Position numbers and translations under genes: made by a program. From Chondrus crispus (lineage: Eukaryota > Rhodophyta > Florideophyceae > Gigartinales > Gigartinaceae): a stretch of DNA of 64,000 bases. The DNA lies in NCBI RefSeq assembly GCF_000350225.1, contig NW_005179100.1, forward strand, positions 1 through 64,000, given 5' to 3'. Shown here piece by piece: positions 41,488 through 50,288 of this stretch (position 1 is its first letter; each line of letters begins with the position of its first letter). Below the pieces are notes generated by a model, which was not told the DNA's origin, searched no databases, and worked only from the letters and a program-made list of their open reading frames with translations.

Positions 41488-42025
41488 CTAGCGTCGCTCA
41501 TATCGTCGTCCGCGGCCACCAGTCTGTGTTTGCTGCAGAACGAGCCCCGGAAGCTTCGCGAGGTCAAGCTCCTTAAGCATATCCCTGGTTTCGCTATCAA
41601 CTTCGATGACATCAGTATCGATCGCGGACACCTCAGGGACGAAGTCCATACGACGCTCGCGTTCTTCTTCCTGCAACTTAAGGGAGATACCGCGCACCGG
41701 TCCCTTCTGGATTCTCGTCATCAAGTGGGTCACGAACCCTGCGACCTTGTTGCGCAGTCTTTTTGAAGGAATGACAGCGACTTCATCGCAGATGCGCTTG
41801 TTGGTTTGAAAATCAAGCGTCAGTCGGGAGTAGTACTTTTCGATGATCTGACGCGCTGACTTTTTCACGGTCTTCGTGCGAACGCGACCCTACGGAAAAG
41901 GACAAAGTAGCATGACAAGAGTAGTTCGCAAAGAAGATCCGGTTAGAAATTTGCTGTTTGCACATCGTCGCATTTGCCACATCATCGCGCTTGTTCCTTC
42001 AGCTCGCAGAACTAGTACTTACCAT
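41488..42025 (-). CDS. RPS17: 40S ribosomal protein eS17, intron directly after the start codon
   Basis: The coding exon 41488-41889 reads [20 protein letters not shown], so it lacks only the initiator Met. An ATG followed at once by a strong donor (ATG|GTAAGTACT) lies at 42023-42025, and the acceptor is TTTCCGTAG|GGT. Intron 41890-42022 is 133 bp. The spliced product is 134 residues, matching the family's usual 130-135. eS17 is a small-subunit ribosomal protein. Conserved blocks are [40 protein letters not shown] and [18 protein letters not shown]. The last ten residues ([10 protein letters not shown]) are unusually Arg/Gly-rich. It is divergent from VPS29. Confidence 0.96.
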
Positions 42026-42564
42026 GTTGAAGGATTGCCTGCTTTACCCCAGAAGGCTCTGAATCGAGTCTGTCGCGATAGCGGTAGGGCGGTATGTGGA
42101 GAGTCCGAGCTGAAGGTTGTGAGAAGTAGTTTGCAAGTGGATGTAGATGCAGGATCAGCTTGGTGATTGGCGGTATGGGTAAGAAAGGCTCTATGCGTCG
42201 CCGACCGACGACGGCTGCACGGCAAACCTCATTGGTTGCTTTCTGACAGGTGCACCAATTAATATAACTCTTCAAGTTTTTCATGAATGCCAAAACCTAA
42301 CTCCAAATTTGAAGATTTTCACCCTACTTTCGAACAAGTCACACTGCACAAATAAAAAACGTGAACCAACACTTCGTGACGTGTACCACCCGCATGTTCA
42401 TCGACTTGGGGGCGGAGGTCGTTGTTGCCAATACCGCTCAAACCCGTTCCTCTTTTTCTTCTGTTGCCACAGCTGGAAGGGGGGCGGAGCTATCCCGTCC
42501 ATTTCCAGAGAAAAGGGACGCCGTTCAGTCCCTCAGAGGAGAGCCTGCGTTTCTCGGCAGAAAA
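42026..42564. other. Divergent promoter region of eS17 and VPS29
   Basis: A 540-bp spacer between the two divergent start codons, with a pyrimidine-rich patch on the plus strand (about 42440-42475) before VPS29. No separate gene is supported. A small open frame inside overlaps VPS29 exon 1 in another frame. Confidence 0.55.
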
Positions 42565-43625
42565 ATGGTTGTATGTTGCTATTCAGTTTCGACTAAACGC
42601 AGTGGCTTGGGAAAGCGTGGTTTATAGGGTTGCTGACATCATTCTTATGAGTAGCTCGTCCTTGCTATAGGAGATTTTCACATTCCATATCGATCCCCCA
42701 CGTTGGCTCAGCGCTTCAAGACCCTTTTAATGCCCGGAAAAATCCAGTTTGTTCTATGCACTGGAAACCTTTGCAGCGCGGAAGTAGACCAATACCTTCG
42801 GTCGATAAGTCCGGATGTGCATATTGTCACAGGAGACATGGATTCGGTATGACTGTAATAGTGAAAGTAATCGGTAATTCTAGCTTTGCGTGTGTTTGCG
42901 AGTTGACTAACGTTCTTCTTCTCGCTGCGAGTATTGCGTTTGGAACAGGCCCCATATCCCGCGAAAGCTGTCGTAAACGTAGGAAGTTTGGGGTTCGGGA
43001 TCTGCCATGGACATCAGATTATGCCTAGCGGCACCACCTCTGGCATTGAGTCATTGCGAAGGTATGTGATGGTTTGAGCGATGCTAGTTGATTCGGCTGT
43101 ATTGCGAACAGTTAGAATTCTGACAGGTGTTGTGACTTGCGTATCGCGTGGACAATCAAACGACTCCCTCGCAGGGAAATGGGTGTCGATGTGCTAATCA
43201 CAGGACACACGCACAAACTTGCTGTCTGGCAAGGGAAGGAAGGCGGTCTCTATGTAAACCCAGGTTCTGTAAGTGTTGTCTCTCGAACAGGAAGCTGCCA
43301 TATCGCTCGAATTCGTCGCACCTTGCCTAACTTGATTGAGTGTTTCAATATTTTGTGTCCTCGAAAAAGGCGACTGGGGCGTATTCGACGACGAAGACGG
43401 AAGTTGAGCCGCCAAGTTTTGTCCTGATGGATGTCCAAGGAAGCAAGGTTGTTACGTATTCATACGTACTTGATGGAGAGGTATGTTGCCCCGTGATTCT
43501 CTGTAGTTTCCCTTTTCGTTTTCTTCTCGTTCTCGACGGAGAATTAACTCTTCCATCCGTTTACTCTTGCATTAAAACAGGAAGGAGTGCGTGTCGAAAG
43601 AGAAGCGTTTGATCGAGCAAAGTAA
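42565..43625 (+). CDS. VPS29: VPS29 retromer subunit, six coding exons
   Basis: Exons are 42565-42570 (only ATG GTT), 42655-42846, 42949-43061, 43175-43268, 43370-43480 and 43581-43625. The five introns are 84-113 bp with GTATG or GTAAG donors. Phases agree and give 186 residues, against 182-190 in plants and animals. VPS29 has a metallophosphoesterase fold and holds VPS35 in the retromer, which recycles receptors from endosomes. The spliced protein starts MVLVLAIGDFHIPYRSPTLA, as in plants. It contains FVLCTGNLCS, VHIVTGDMDS, GICHGHQIMPSG, DVLITGHTHK, NPGSATGAYS and PSFVLMDVQGSKVVTY. The GDxH, GD, GHTHK phosphoesterase residues are largely present; the canonical GNH-type site is GNL, as usual for VPS29. 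No intact long frame exists, so automated annotation could miss it. Confidence 0.95.
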
Positions 43626-44022
43626 ATGATCAATTATCACATCCATCTGTGACTTGCACAACAGCAATGAAAATGCAGATAGAATTTTTCGAGAAGTTAG
43701 CTTTGAGACCAACCAGCATTGTAGAAAAAGAAGAATGAATGTGAGATACAGCACCAGGCCGTCTTCGCAATGTTAGGCCTTTGTGACGCAGGTTTGTGAC
43801 TGGCGGCAAAAGCTAAAATTCAAGTAAAACCAGACCCGCAGAAATCACGGAGAATATGTGCAACTTTCCCCACTGCTGTTGCAGTTGTCATAGCCATTCT
43901 GGCGCAGGCTCACGACCACAGCATCGGGTCCTCTCTCACACTCCTCCACGGCAGAGTCACGAGCAATATTTGAAGCTGCACCTCCACCTCCTTGAAAGCC
44001 ACTTCCCCCTTACGATCTCACC
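43626..44022. other. Short spacer between VPS29 and COX6B
   Basis: About 400 bp containing the VPS29 3' flank and the COX6B upstream region; the last 60 bp are C/T-rich like other 5' regions here. No gene seen. Confidence 0.6.
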
Positions 44023-44385
44023 ATGTCGGAAGTTACAATTCAAGTCCGCACCGCCCCGCGTGACAGGCGCTTTCCTACGACGAACCAGACGAAGCATTGC
44101 TGGGCGCGCTATCTCGAATTTCATGCCTGCTCCAAGGTGAAGGGCGACGACGATCCGGAATGCGAGAAGTTCAAGCGCTGGTATTTGTCCCTGTGCCCGG
44201 AGGAATGGGTAAGCTGATCGGCGTAGAAAGAATATTACGCCTAGCGACTTGACCCATGCAATTTCTAATGGTGGCTAACGTGCGTTTTGCGATTCCACTG
44301 CATCAAAACTTTGCGACTGCGACTGCGACAGGTTGAGAACTGGGATACCCTCAAGGAGGAAGGGCGCTTCCCAGGACCGGAATAA
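44023..44385 (+). CDS. COX6B: Cytochrome c oxidase subunit VIb (COX6B)
   Basis: Two exons, 44023-44208 and 44332-44385, around a 123-bp intron (TGG|GTAAGCTG ... GCGACAG|GTT), give 79 residues. COX6B is a small intermembrane-space subunit on the outer face of mitochondrial complex IV. It is imported by the Mia40 disulfide relay. The CHCH fold shows C-x9-C (CWARYLEFHAC) and C-x10-C (CEKFKRWYLSLC). Flanking family blocks are TAPRDRRFPTTNQT, CPEEWVENWD and EGRFPGPE. The intron falls right after the Trp of the second block, and without splicing the frame would stop two codons later. Confidence 0.95.
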
Positions 44386-44656
44386 GTGTTCCACACACAT
44401 GGGGGAAGGGATGTGTTGCTTGAGGCATGGAGGAAGGCTTATATTCATAGTGTGGCTTTCCTGTCAAGCCGCATAATTGTTTAGTCTGCTCGTAGCGTTC
44501 CGTCTCCTTGTACTACTGAAGAACGATGTGCGTTGGTACTGAGACACCGGAGATGGAGTAAAGCTGCGACTCGACATCTTCAATCGTGCATTTCTTTTTC
44601 AGTTTATTCTCTTACCCTTGGTCTACTATAAATACGCCCCATAATACTAACTCATC

Positions 44657-46006
44657 TTAAACCACACGTAAGCAAGGAAATGAATCAGCCAACTGCGCCC
44701 GCGTCAGGGGCCGTGACTCACTGGTCTCTGGAATCCAGCGCAATTCCATACCCGCAACTTCCCCAGTCCGTAATCTACAAACAGCATCAAGGGTGGAGCG
44801 CAGACGGCAAACAAGGGCCTTGCTGTCATCATAGCAACCCAGGTTTACGCCGACTGCTGTGGCGATCACGAGCGTCACCACCCCATATTGTCCAAGCTTG
44901 GCCTTCGGGCTCACATCGTATCCCAAATGCCTACCCGATATTCTGTCAATGCGGTGCTTCTCGATCTCGACATGGCCGGAGAAGCGCCTTGCGCCTAGTA
45001 TTAGGTCATCGGCCGTACAGATATCCATTGATGGGGCGAACTTCGTCGAGTCTTCCAGCAGTCTGTTCTCCTTCAGCAGCACCGCCGCAGCATCTCGAGC
45101 AGCAGCCGCCATGCCGCTCGGCGTGACCAAGCAGGCAGAGTCGGCAAGCTCGGTAAGCCCATCGAGCATTTGCTTGCGTTCTGGGACGCAGAAAGGTATA
45201 TGGATGCATACGATCGAGCACATCTCCGACGGTTTGGTCACGGTTTCTAGATCACTCGGGGTGTCTTTCTTTTGGGCTATCGAGCGCAGAAACACAGATC
45301 CGGATGTGAACGCGCCAAACCCGACAAGCCCCAACGTCGCCGGGCGCATGCGTCTGCGAAGCAAGAGGAGGCGCTCTGGCGAATAGATGGAGCGATTTGT
45401 CCTCGAGGCGCCCCATTTCGGTAACGCAGCCCTGGAGGATGCAGTTTGAAGTCTTGAGGGCCCGGTGACAGATCGCTGCTCGTCATTGCTCATATCCAAG
45501 GAGGCGTGGTTCTCGGCTGTGTACGAGGTGGGAGTCGGCTCTAACAGTAGAAGAGTGCCTTCTTGCATCGACGCTTCATTCTGCGGGACAATAAGGAATG
45601 GACACGAGGGCTTCTCTGCGGGGGTGGACTTCGGGTGCTTGTGCACGCGGATGGCAGTAGCTGGATCTGAAGAGCGACTTGCGTGGGACGCGTACGACTT
45701 GGAGTGGGAACCAGCGGGCACGCGCTGGTCGAGCGCGGCAGAAGGCTCGGCTGATGACGGGGCGGGACCTAGGAGCACGGAAAGAGCAGCTAGTCCGGTT
45801 GCAAGCAAGGGGAGCGCATTTCTGACTGCATTGTCGTTGGGTCTTGCGTCCTGCGAGCGGGACACACAGACGACGGTCTGAGGTGAGACATGTGTATTGA
45901 GAAAATGCGCGGGCTTGCAGCGGGCCACCGGAAGCGTGGTAGATGTGAAGGCGGAGGCGAAGGCGGGGGTGTGCATGGTCTCGAATTGGCGCCTACTATG
46001 ATACAT
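44657..46006 (-). CDS. Plastid DUF1517-domain membrane protein
   Basis: A 449-residue single-exon protein. The N-terminus (MHTPAFASAFTSTTLP from the Met at about 45976, or ten residues earlier) looks like a plastid transit peptide. A hydrophobic segment (ALPLLATGLAALSVLLG) follows at about 65-82, then a long disordered region to about 195 and a second hydrophobic stretch (ATLGLVGFGAFTSGSVFL) at about 213-230. The C-terminal 200 residues match DUF1517, found in cyanobacteria and plastids. Matching features are the amphipathic helix MLDGLTELADSA, QYGVVTLVIATAVGVNL and the closing GMELRWIPETSESRPLTRAQL-like block. In that last block, ELRWIP corresponds to the family's E-x-LWTP. Function of the family is not settled. 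It is on the same strand as the dehydrogenase, about 1 kb away. Confidence 0.8.
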   Translation of the reverse strand: MYHSRRQFETMHTPAFASAFTSTTLPVARCKPAHFLNTHVSPQTVVCVSRSQDARPNDNAVRNALPLLATGLAALSVLLGPAPSSAEPSAALDQRVPAGSHSKSYASHASRSSDPATAIRVHKHPKSTPAEKPSCPFLIVPQNEASMQEGTLLLLEPTPTSYTAENHASLDMSNDEQRSVTGPSRLQTASSRAALPKWGASRTNRSIYSPERLLLLRRRMRPATLGLVGFGAFTSGSVFLRSIAQKKDTPSDLETVTKPSEMCSIVCIHIPFCVPERKQMLDGLTELADSACLVTPSGMAAAARDAAAVLLKENRLLEDSTKFAPSMDICTADDLILGARRFSGHVEIEKHRIDRISGRHLGYDVSPKAKLGQYGVVTLVIATAVGVNLGCYDDSKALVCRLRSTLDAVCRLRTGEVAGMELRWIPETSESRPLTRAQLADSFPCLRVV

Positions 46007-47001
46007 GTTGGAGCATTAGTTTGTGTGAGGGGGCGACGGCAATGGGGGCTAGGAACATGTAGCCGTGCGAGGGTAGTGGAGTGCGGAAGCTGGACGGTGA
46101 GGCGGGGGGGAGGCTCTGAAGGCTGAAACAATGGGGGTTACGCGTTAAGCGGGGGAGAATTTGTGAGCTGGTGGAACCCGAAGACGGTGTAAGATTTGTG
46201 GACGGCGGATAGTAGGATAGGAAAATATCTGGCAGATGAGGGAAATGTGAACAGGCGTGGCGCTGCTTCTGCATAAGGCTCTGTTTACCTTTTTGGGTTG
46301 CGATCCCCCCCCCGCGGAGCGCCCATGCGTGGTGTCATAAAAGAGCTCCTCTGCAGCTTTATTGGGAAGACTTGCCGTGTGTTCTGGTGAAGTCTCTCTA
46401 TTCGGTAGCCGGGCATCCAAGTGTCGCAAGGTGATAAGTGGGATTCTTCCTAGAGGGCGTCTCTGGTCGCATTCTGCAAATCTGTGGCGACCGCTCCGTC
46501 CAAAACGCCACCACGATATCCAATTGCCTCCTATGACAGCATGCTTACAGAGCTTAGGGCAAGGGCAGGCAATCTCGCAGCCCCTGTCCACCACAGAAGT
46601 AAGAGAGTTGCGTCACACTGCGATAGATGGCGTCACAGCTCAGCGGAATTGCTCTCTTGCCCTCGTAGAGCACACCTGCGATGCACTTTTGTCGCGTCAT
46701 TCCTCGCTGACGATGCGCTAAATATCTCTTTCTGGTACCGCCGGTCGCGAGCTAGCGTCGATTCATTGCGAGACCGTGTGCGTGGAGCGCGAATCTTTTG
46801 AAATACTCAACAACTAACAATGCTAAGTTTGCTTTGAGCCTCACTTCCATGTATATCTCAAGTCCCGCTCTATCGTCCACGGCTGAAAAGGCCAAAATAG
46901 AGTCTAGCTTGCCCCTTATTTCGATGCGCCACTCCAGAGACGCCTCCCAGATATAGTATCGGCATGCAGCTGCAACAGCTTTGGCCAGAAGGTCAACAAA
47001 C
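46007..47001. other. Spacer between dehydrogenase and DUF1517 gene
   Basis: About 1 kb, expected to hold the 3' UTR of the dehydrogenase and the promoter of the DUF1517 gene. A 101-codon minus-strand frame (46752-47057) overlaps the dehydrogenase end and has no family match. No repeat noticed. Confidence 0.5.
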
Positions 47002-48360
47002 TCAAGCTCTGATGATCGTAATGCCAAGGCTCTCCGGAATCGCATTTCGCGTATCAATCACTGCTCCTTCAAACCCTCTTAAAAACCTAAACTCTTCAAA
47101 CCTATCATGATTCGTCACCAGCACCACCGCATCAAACCCAGCACAGTCGGCACTGCCATCGAGTCCTACGCTTCTTTCCCCAGAAAGTCTCGGATGCTTT
47201 CTCGTTGGACACACAACCGGTACAAACGGGTCATGGTACTTCACGTCCGCCCCCAAGTCCAACAAATTCTCCCAAATTACCAGTGCAGGTGCTTCCCGAA
47301 TATCGTCCACATTCCCTTTGTATGCAATACCCAGCAGCAGTATCTTACTTCCCTTCACGCTCTTACACACCTCGTTCAGCGCCCCCTGTACGCTCTCTAC
47401 CACCACCCCCGGCATCTTTGCATTCACCAGAGCCGCCAGCTCAATGAATCCGCATGGTGCACCCGTCTCCTTAGCCTTCCACGTCAGATAGAAAGGGTCC
47501 ACCGGAATGCAATGCCCCCCAATCCCAGGCCCAGGGTTAAATCGCTGGAATCCGAACGGTTTTGTTCCCGCAGCATCCAGCACTTCCCAAATGTTAACGT
47601 GCATACTTGAAAATACTGTCTTCAGCTCGTTCACCAGCGCGATGTTCACAGCGCGATATGTGTTCTCGAGCAGTTTCGCACACTCCGCCACTCGTGCCGA
47701 CGACACTCGAACGACATTGAGAAACCCTCCTTGTCTGTAGAGTAGTTCCGCTAGCGCGCCAGAACTTGCATCGACTCCACCAAGGAGTTTTGGGATTTCG
47801 TGCGTGTGCATCGTCACATTGCCGGGGTCCTCACGCTCTGGTGAATACGCGAGGAAATAGTCGCTACCGAGCGTCAAACCGGATTCGTTTAACACCTCTA
47901 CCATATCTGTGTCAGTTGCACCGGGGTACGTGGTGGACTCGAGGACAACAAGTGTGCCCTTCGTCATGATGGAAGCAATTCGCTTTGCCGATGATAAAAC
48001 AAAAGACATATCCGGTTCGTTATGGCTTCCGACAGGTGTGGGTAGGCAAAGGATGAGGACATCGCACTGTTTCAAGGTCTCAAAGTTATCTGTTGGTGTG
48101 AACGAAGTAGAGAGCGAGAGGGATTGCGCGACCTCGAGGGGGATGTGCTGAATGTAAGAGATACCTGAGGACAGCTTCTTGATTTTGGAGGAGTCTGTAT
48201 CGTATCCGATCACCGAGAATTCGGCGTTGTGGAGGGTATGAACTAGGGGAAGGCCAACATAACCCAGTCCGATCACACCCACAGTCGCAGTGCGACTATC
48301 AAGCTTTTCCTTCAGTCCTAAAAAGCATTCTGCCTTAAATGAAGCTGCGTTGGTTCCCAT
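47002..48360 (-). CDS. Nucleotide-sugar dehydrogenase, WbpA/UDP-GlcNAc 6-dehydrogenase type
   Basis: A 452-residue, intronless enzyme of the UDP-glucose/GDP-mannose dehydrogenase family, which oxidises C6 of a nucleotide sugar to the uronic acid with two NAD+. The Rossmann motif VGVIGLGYVGLPL lies at 27-39. Further features are CLPTPV at 105-110, STTYPGAT at 142-149, YSPERxDPG at 172-180, ENTYRAVNIALVNEL at 232-246, and the catalytic Cys 284 in GPGIGGHCIPVDPFYLTWKA. The last string is diagnostic for the WbpA branch (UDP-GlcNAc to UDP-GlcNAcA), rather than the UDP-glucose branch (GGSCFxKD). GIAYKGNVDDIREAPAL and the C-terminal VIDTRNAI complete the fold. The branch is common in bacteria and archaea, so transfer is possible. 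The substrate is inferred, not shown. Confidence 0.9.
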   Translation of the reverse strand: MGTNAASFKAECFLGLKEKLDSRTATVGVIGLGYVGLPLVHTLHNAEFSVIGYDTDSSKIKKLSSGISYIQHIPLEVAQSLSLSTSFTPTDNFETLKQCDVLILCLPTPVGSHNEPDMSFVLSSAKRIASIMTKGTLVVLESTTYPGATDTDMVEVLNESGLTLGSDYFLAYSPEREDPGNVTMHTHEIPKLLGGVDASSGALAELLYRQGGFLNVVRVSSARVAECAKLLENTYRAVNIALVNELKTVFSSMHVNIWEVLDAAGTKPFGFQRFNPGPGIGGHCIPVDPFYLTWKAKETGAPCGFIELAALVNAKMPGVVVESVQGALNEVCKSVKGSKILLLGIAYKGNVDDIREAPALVIWENLLDLGADVKYHDPFVPVVCPTRKHPRLSGERSVGLDGSADCAGFDAVVLVTNHDRFEEFRFLRGFEGAVIDTRNAIPESLGITIIRA

Positions 48361-48929
48361 CGCCGCGGAGCTATCAATGGATGCAAAGTCAGCGTGCCTC
48401 GAGATTCCGTGAGAATCGACAAAGAAATCCTTGTTCGCTTACGATTCCCGAACTTAAAGAGCACGAGCGCGTTACTGAATAAAAGTGATAAGATGCCGTC
48501 GACGTGAAAGAAGACCAATCCATCCCCCCCTCCACGCTTTGGGCCTCTGGATAGCTCTTTTTTTGGTTAAACAGTGCACCTAATAATATTAATCAGAAGC
48601 ACTAAATCTTCGCTCCTCGATTCTGTACAACAAGGTGACATAGTTTGACTAATCGATTTTGCTTCGAGGGTACGGCATTAGTGGTGTTCAATCATAAAGT
48701 TTTCTACACCGCTACACCTCCTTCCCGCTCTTACTTGACCCGGGTATTCAAACATCACAATTGCAAGTCATTCATTCTTCCATCTCGAAGGGGACTCCCT
48801 TTGCAGTAGATCAACGCAAGGCGCTTTAATCGCGAAATGGAGGACTGTACAGTATCACAGCTATGGAAGATTTGCACAACCCATGCAATTTTCATTAATA
48901 TGTCCGCAGCTGCTTTTATCGGTTTGCGC
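48361..48929. other. Upstream region of the dehydrogenase
   Basis: About 570 bp between two minus-strand genes. It contains GTACAGTATC near 48847 from the dispersed motif family. No gene supported. Confidence 0.55.
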
Positions 48930-49466
48930 TCACCCATTCAGTCTCTTGTGTTGGGGGATGTATTCTTCCACATCCTGAATAGTATACATGGACTTCATCG
49001 GGAGCGTCTGCAATCGCTCAACACTCCACTTCTGCGCCCAACTCGCTCCACCTCTACCGCGAAAGTATGTCGCCGAAGGAAGGACAGAATCAGGCTTGAG
49101 TAGCTGCCCGTCGACTGGGTTCGGTTGGGGTGTTCTTCCGTCCTCACTTGCTGTGACAACTACGTCTAGTTCAGCCCTGTAGTAAAAATCAATCGGGACG
49201 CCTTCGAAACGATCAAGAGCCTCTGCTTCTTCTGATGTCATGGAATAGAGTTCGCCGTGAATGTTCTGCGCGTGTGGATGACCTGGAAGGGGCAGAATGT
49301 ATGGCACCCCCATTTCTGTGTCGACGACTAGTGGATGGGGCCTTAGTGTTCTCGCGGTCCCAAGGAAAATAACAGTTGGCGGAACAACTGCCCAGTTCGG
49401 AAACTTGTACTTCAGAGTACCATAAAAGAATGCCACATGTCGAGTCGATGTACTCGATGAGGACAT
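48930..49466 (-). CDS. Gamma-glutamylaminecyclotransferase / AIG2-like protein
   Basis: A 178-residue single-exon protein from the ATG at 49466. The frame extends further to 49592, but only from a non-ATG codon. AIG2-like gamma-glutamyl cyclotransferases release 5-oxoproline from gamma-glutamyl amines or peptides. The substrate-binding loop is FFYGTLK (about 11-17). The catalytic Glu is probably in LDRFEGVP. PHPLVV, VPYILPLPGHP, IHGELYSM and YYRAELDVVV match the fold of the GGACT type more than the glutathione-specific ChaC type. A donor-like GTGAGTTGGG lies just upstream of the ATG, so a leader intron is possible. Confidence 0.85.
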   Translation of the reverse strand: MSSSSTSTRHVAFFYGTLKYKFPNWAVVPPTVIFLGTARTLRPHPLVVDTEMGVPYILPLPGHPHAQNIHGELYSMTSEEAEALDRFEGVPIDFYYRAELDVVVTASEDGRTPQPNPVDGQLLKPDSVLPSATYFRGRGGASWAQKWSVERLQTLPMKSMYTIQDVEEYIPQHKRLNG

Positions 49467-50288
49467 CTCCCAACTCACAATGATACAGCGCTTCCTTTCC
49501 GGTTTTGTCCTAACCACTAGATCCCGATGGGAACGAGGCAGTAGGCATGAAGCACTCCTGTTTTTGGAGTGCCCGAAGAGCAAATCTGCCAAGCTACGGC
49601 GCTCTAGAAATCAACTGGGAACGTTGCCGGACGGAAAACCACCAATTAACAACGATGAACAGCTTAGATGTTTACTCACACAATCGAAGGTGCAACCGAA
49701 ATAGATGAAATCATTTTTAGATGTTTAGAGGTGTGTGGGGACAGGGCACATATTGGCACCACTGCGAGCACGTGTGATCGATGCAGGGCAAAGACCTCCT
49801 GTACTTCATAGGTGGCTAGTCATCGCGTTAGCAGCTGATTGACCTCGGCATTTGGAGTATGCCGTATTGCCAAGCAGGCTCTGGACACGAAAGCTACCTG
49901 TGGGTGCTGGAGGGTTTCCACAAAAGACGACAATCTGCAATTCGGAGCGAATCTTAAAACGTAAGTAAAGTTTCTTTAAAAGAAAGTGCGAAAAGAACTA
50001 AATAACAAAATAGAAACTCTTTTTTAGGATTTTTGTTTTTTGTTGAAAAAGGCGGAAATCTCTTGCATCTGTACACAGGACACCCCTGTATCCCGCAAGT
50101 CTGTGACACTCTGGAACTTCGTCAATAGAAGACCTGACAGGCTCCACCGCAGCTTTTTCTCTCCTTACTCACCCCGTGAGTGACTACATCAGCAAATTTG
50201 TCGAGAAACTCCACACTTTCTTGGATCTTAAGACACACACCCGACACTGTTCAAACTTCCCATCAACATCAAACCTAACTTTTCATTA
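49467..50288. other. Divergent upstream region of AIG2-like and UBR4/BIG genes
   Basis: About 0.8 kb between divergent starts, AT-rich on the right half (T-rich run near 50020-50045). No gene or repeat recognised. Confidence 0.55.

Noticed and set aside
46752-47057. A 101-codon minus-strand frame after the dehydrogenase
   Set aside because: Its protein-like composition was tempting, but it overlaps the dehydrogenase end in another frame and lies in its 3' flank. I found no domain.
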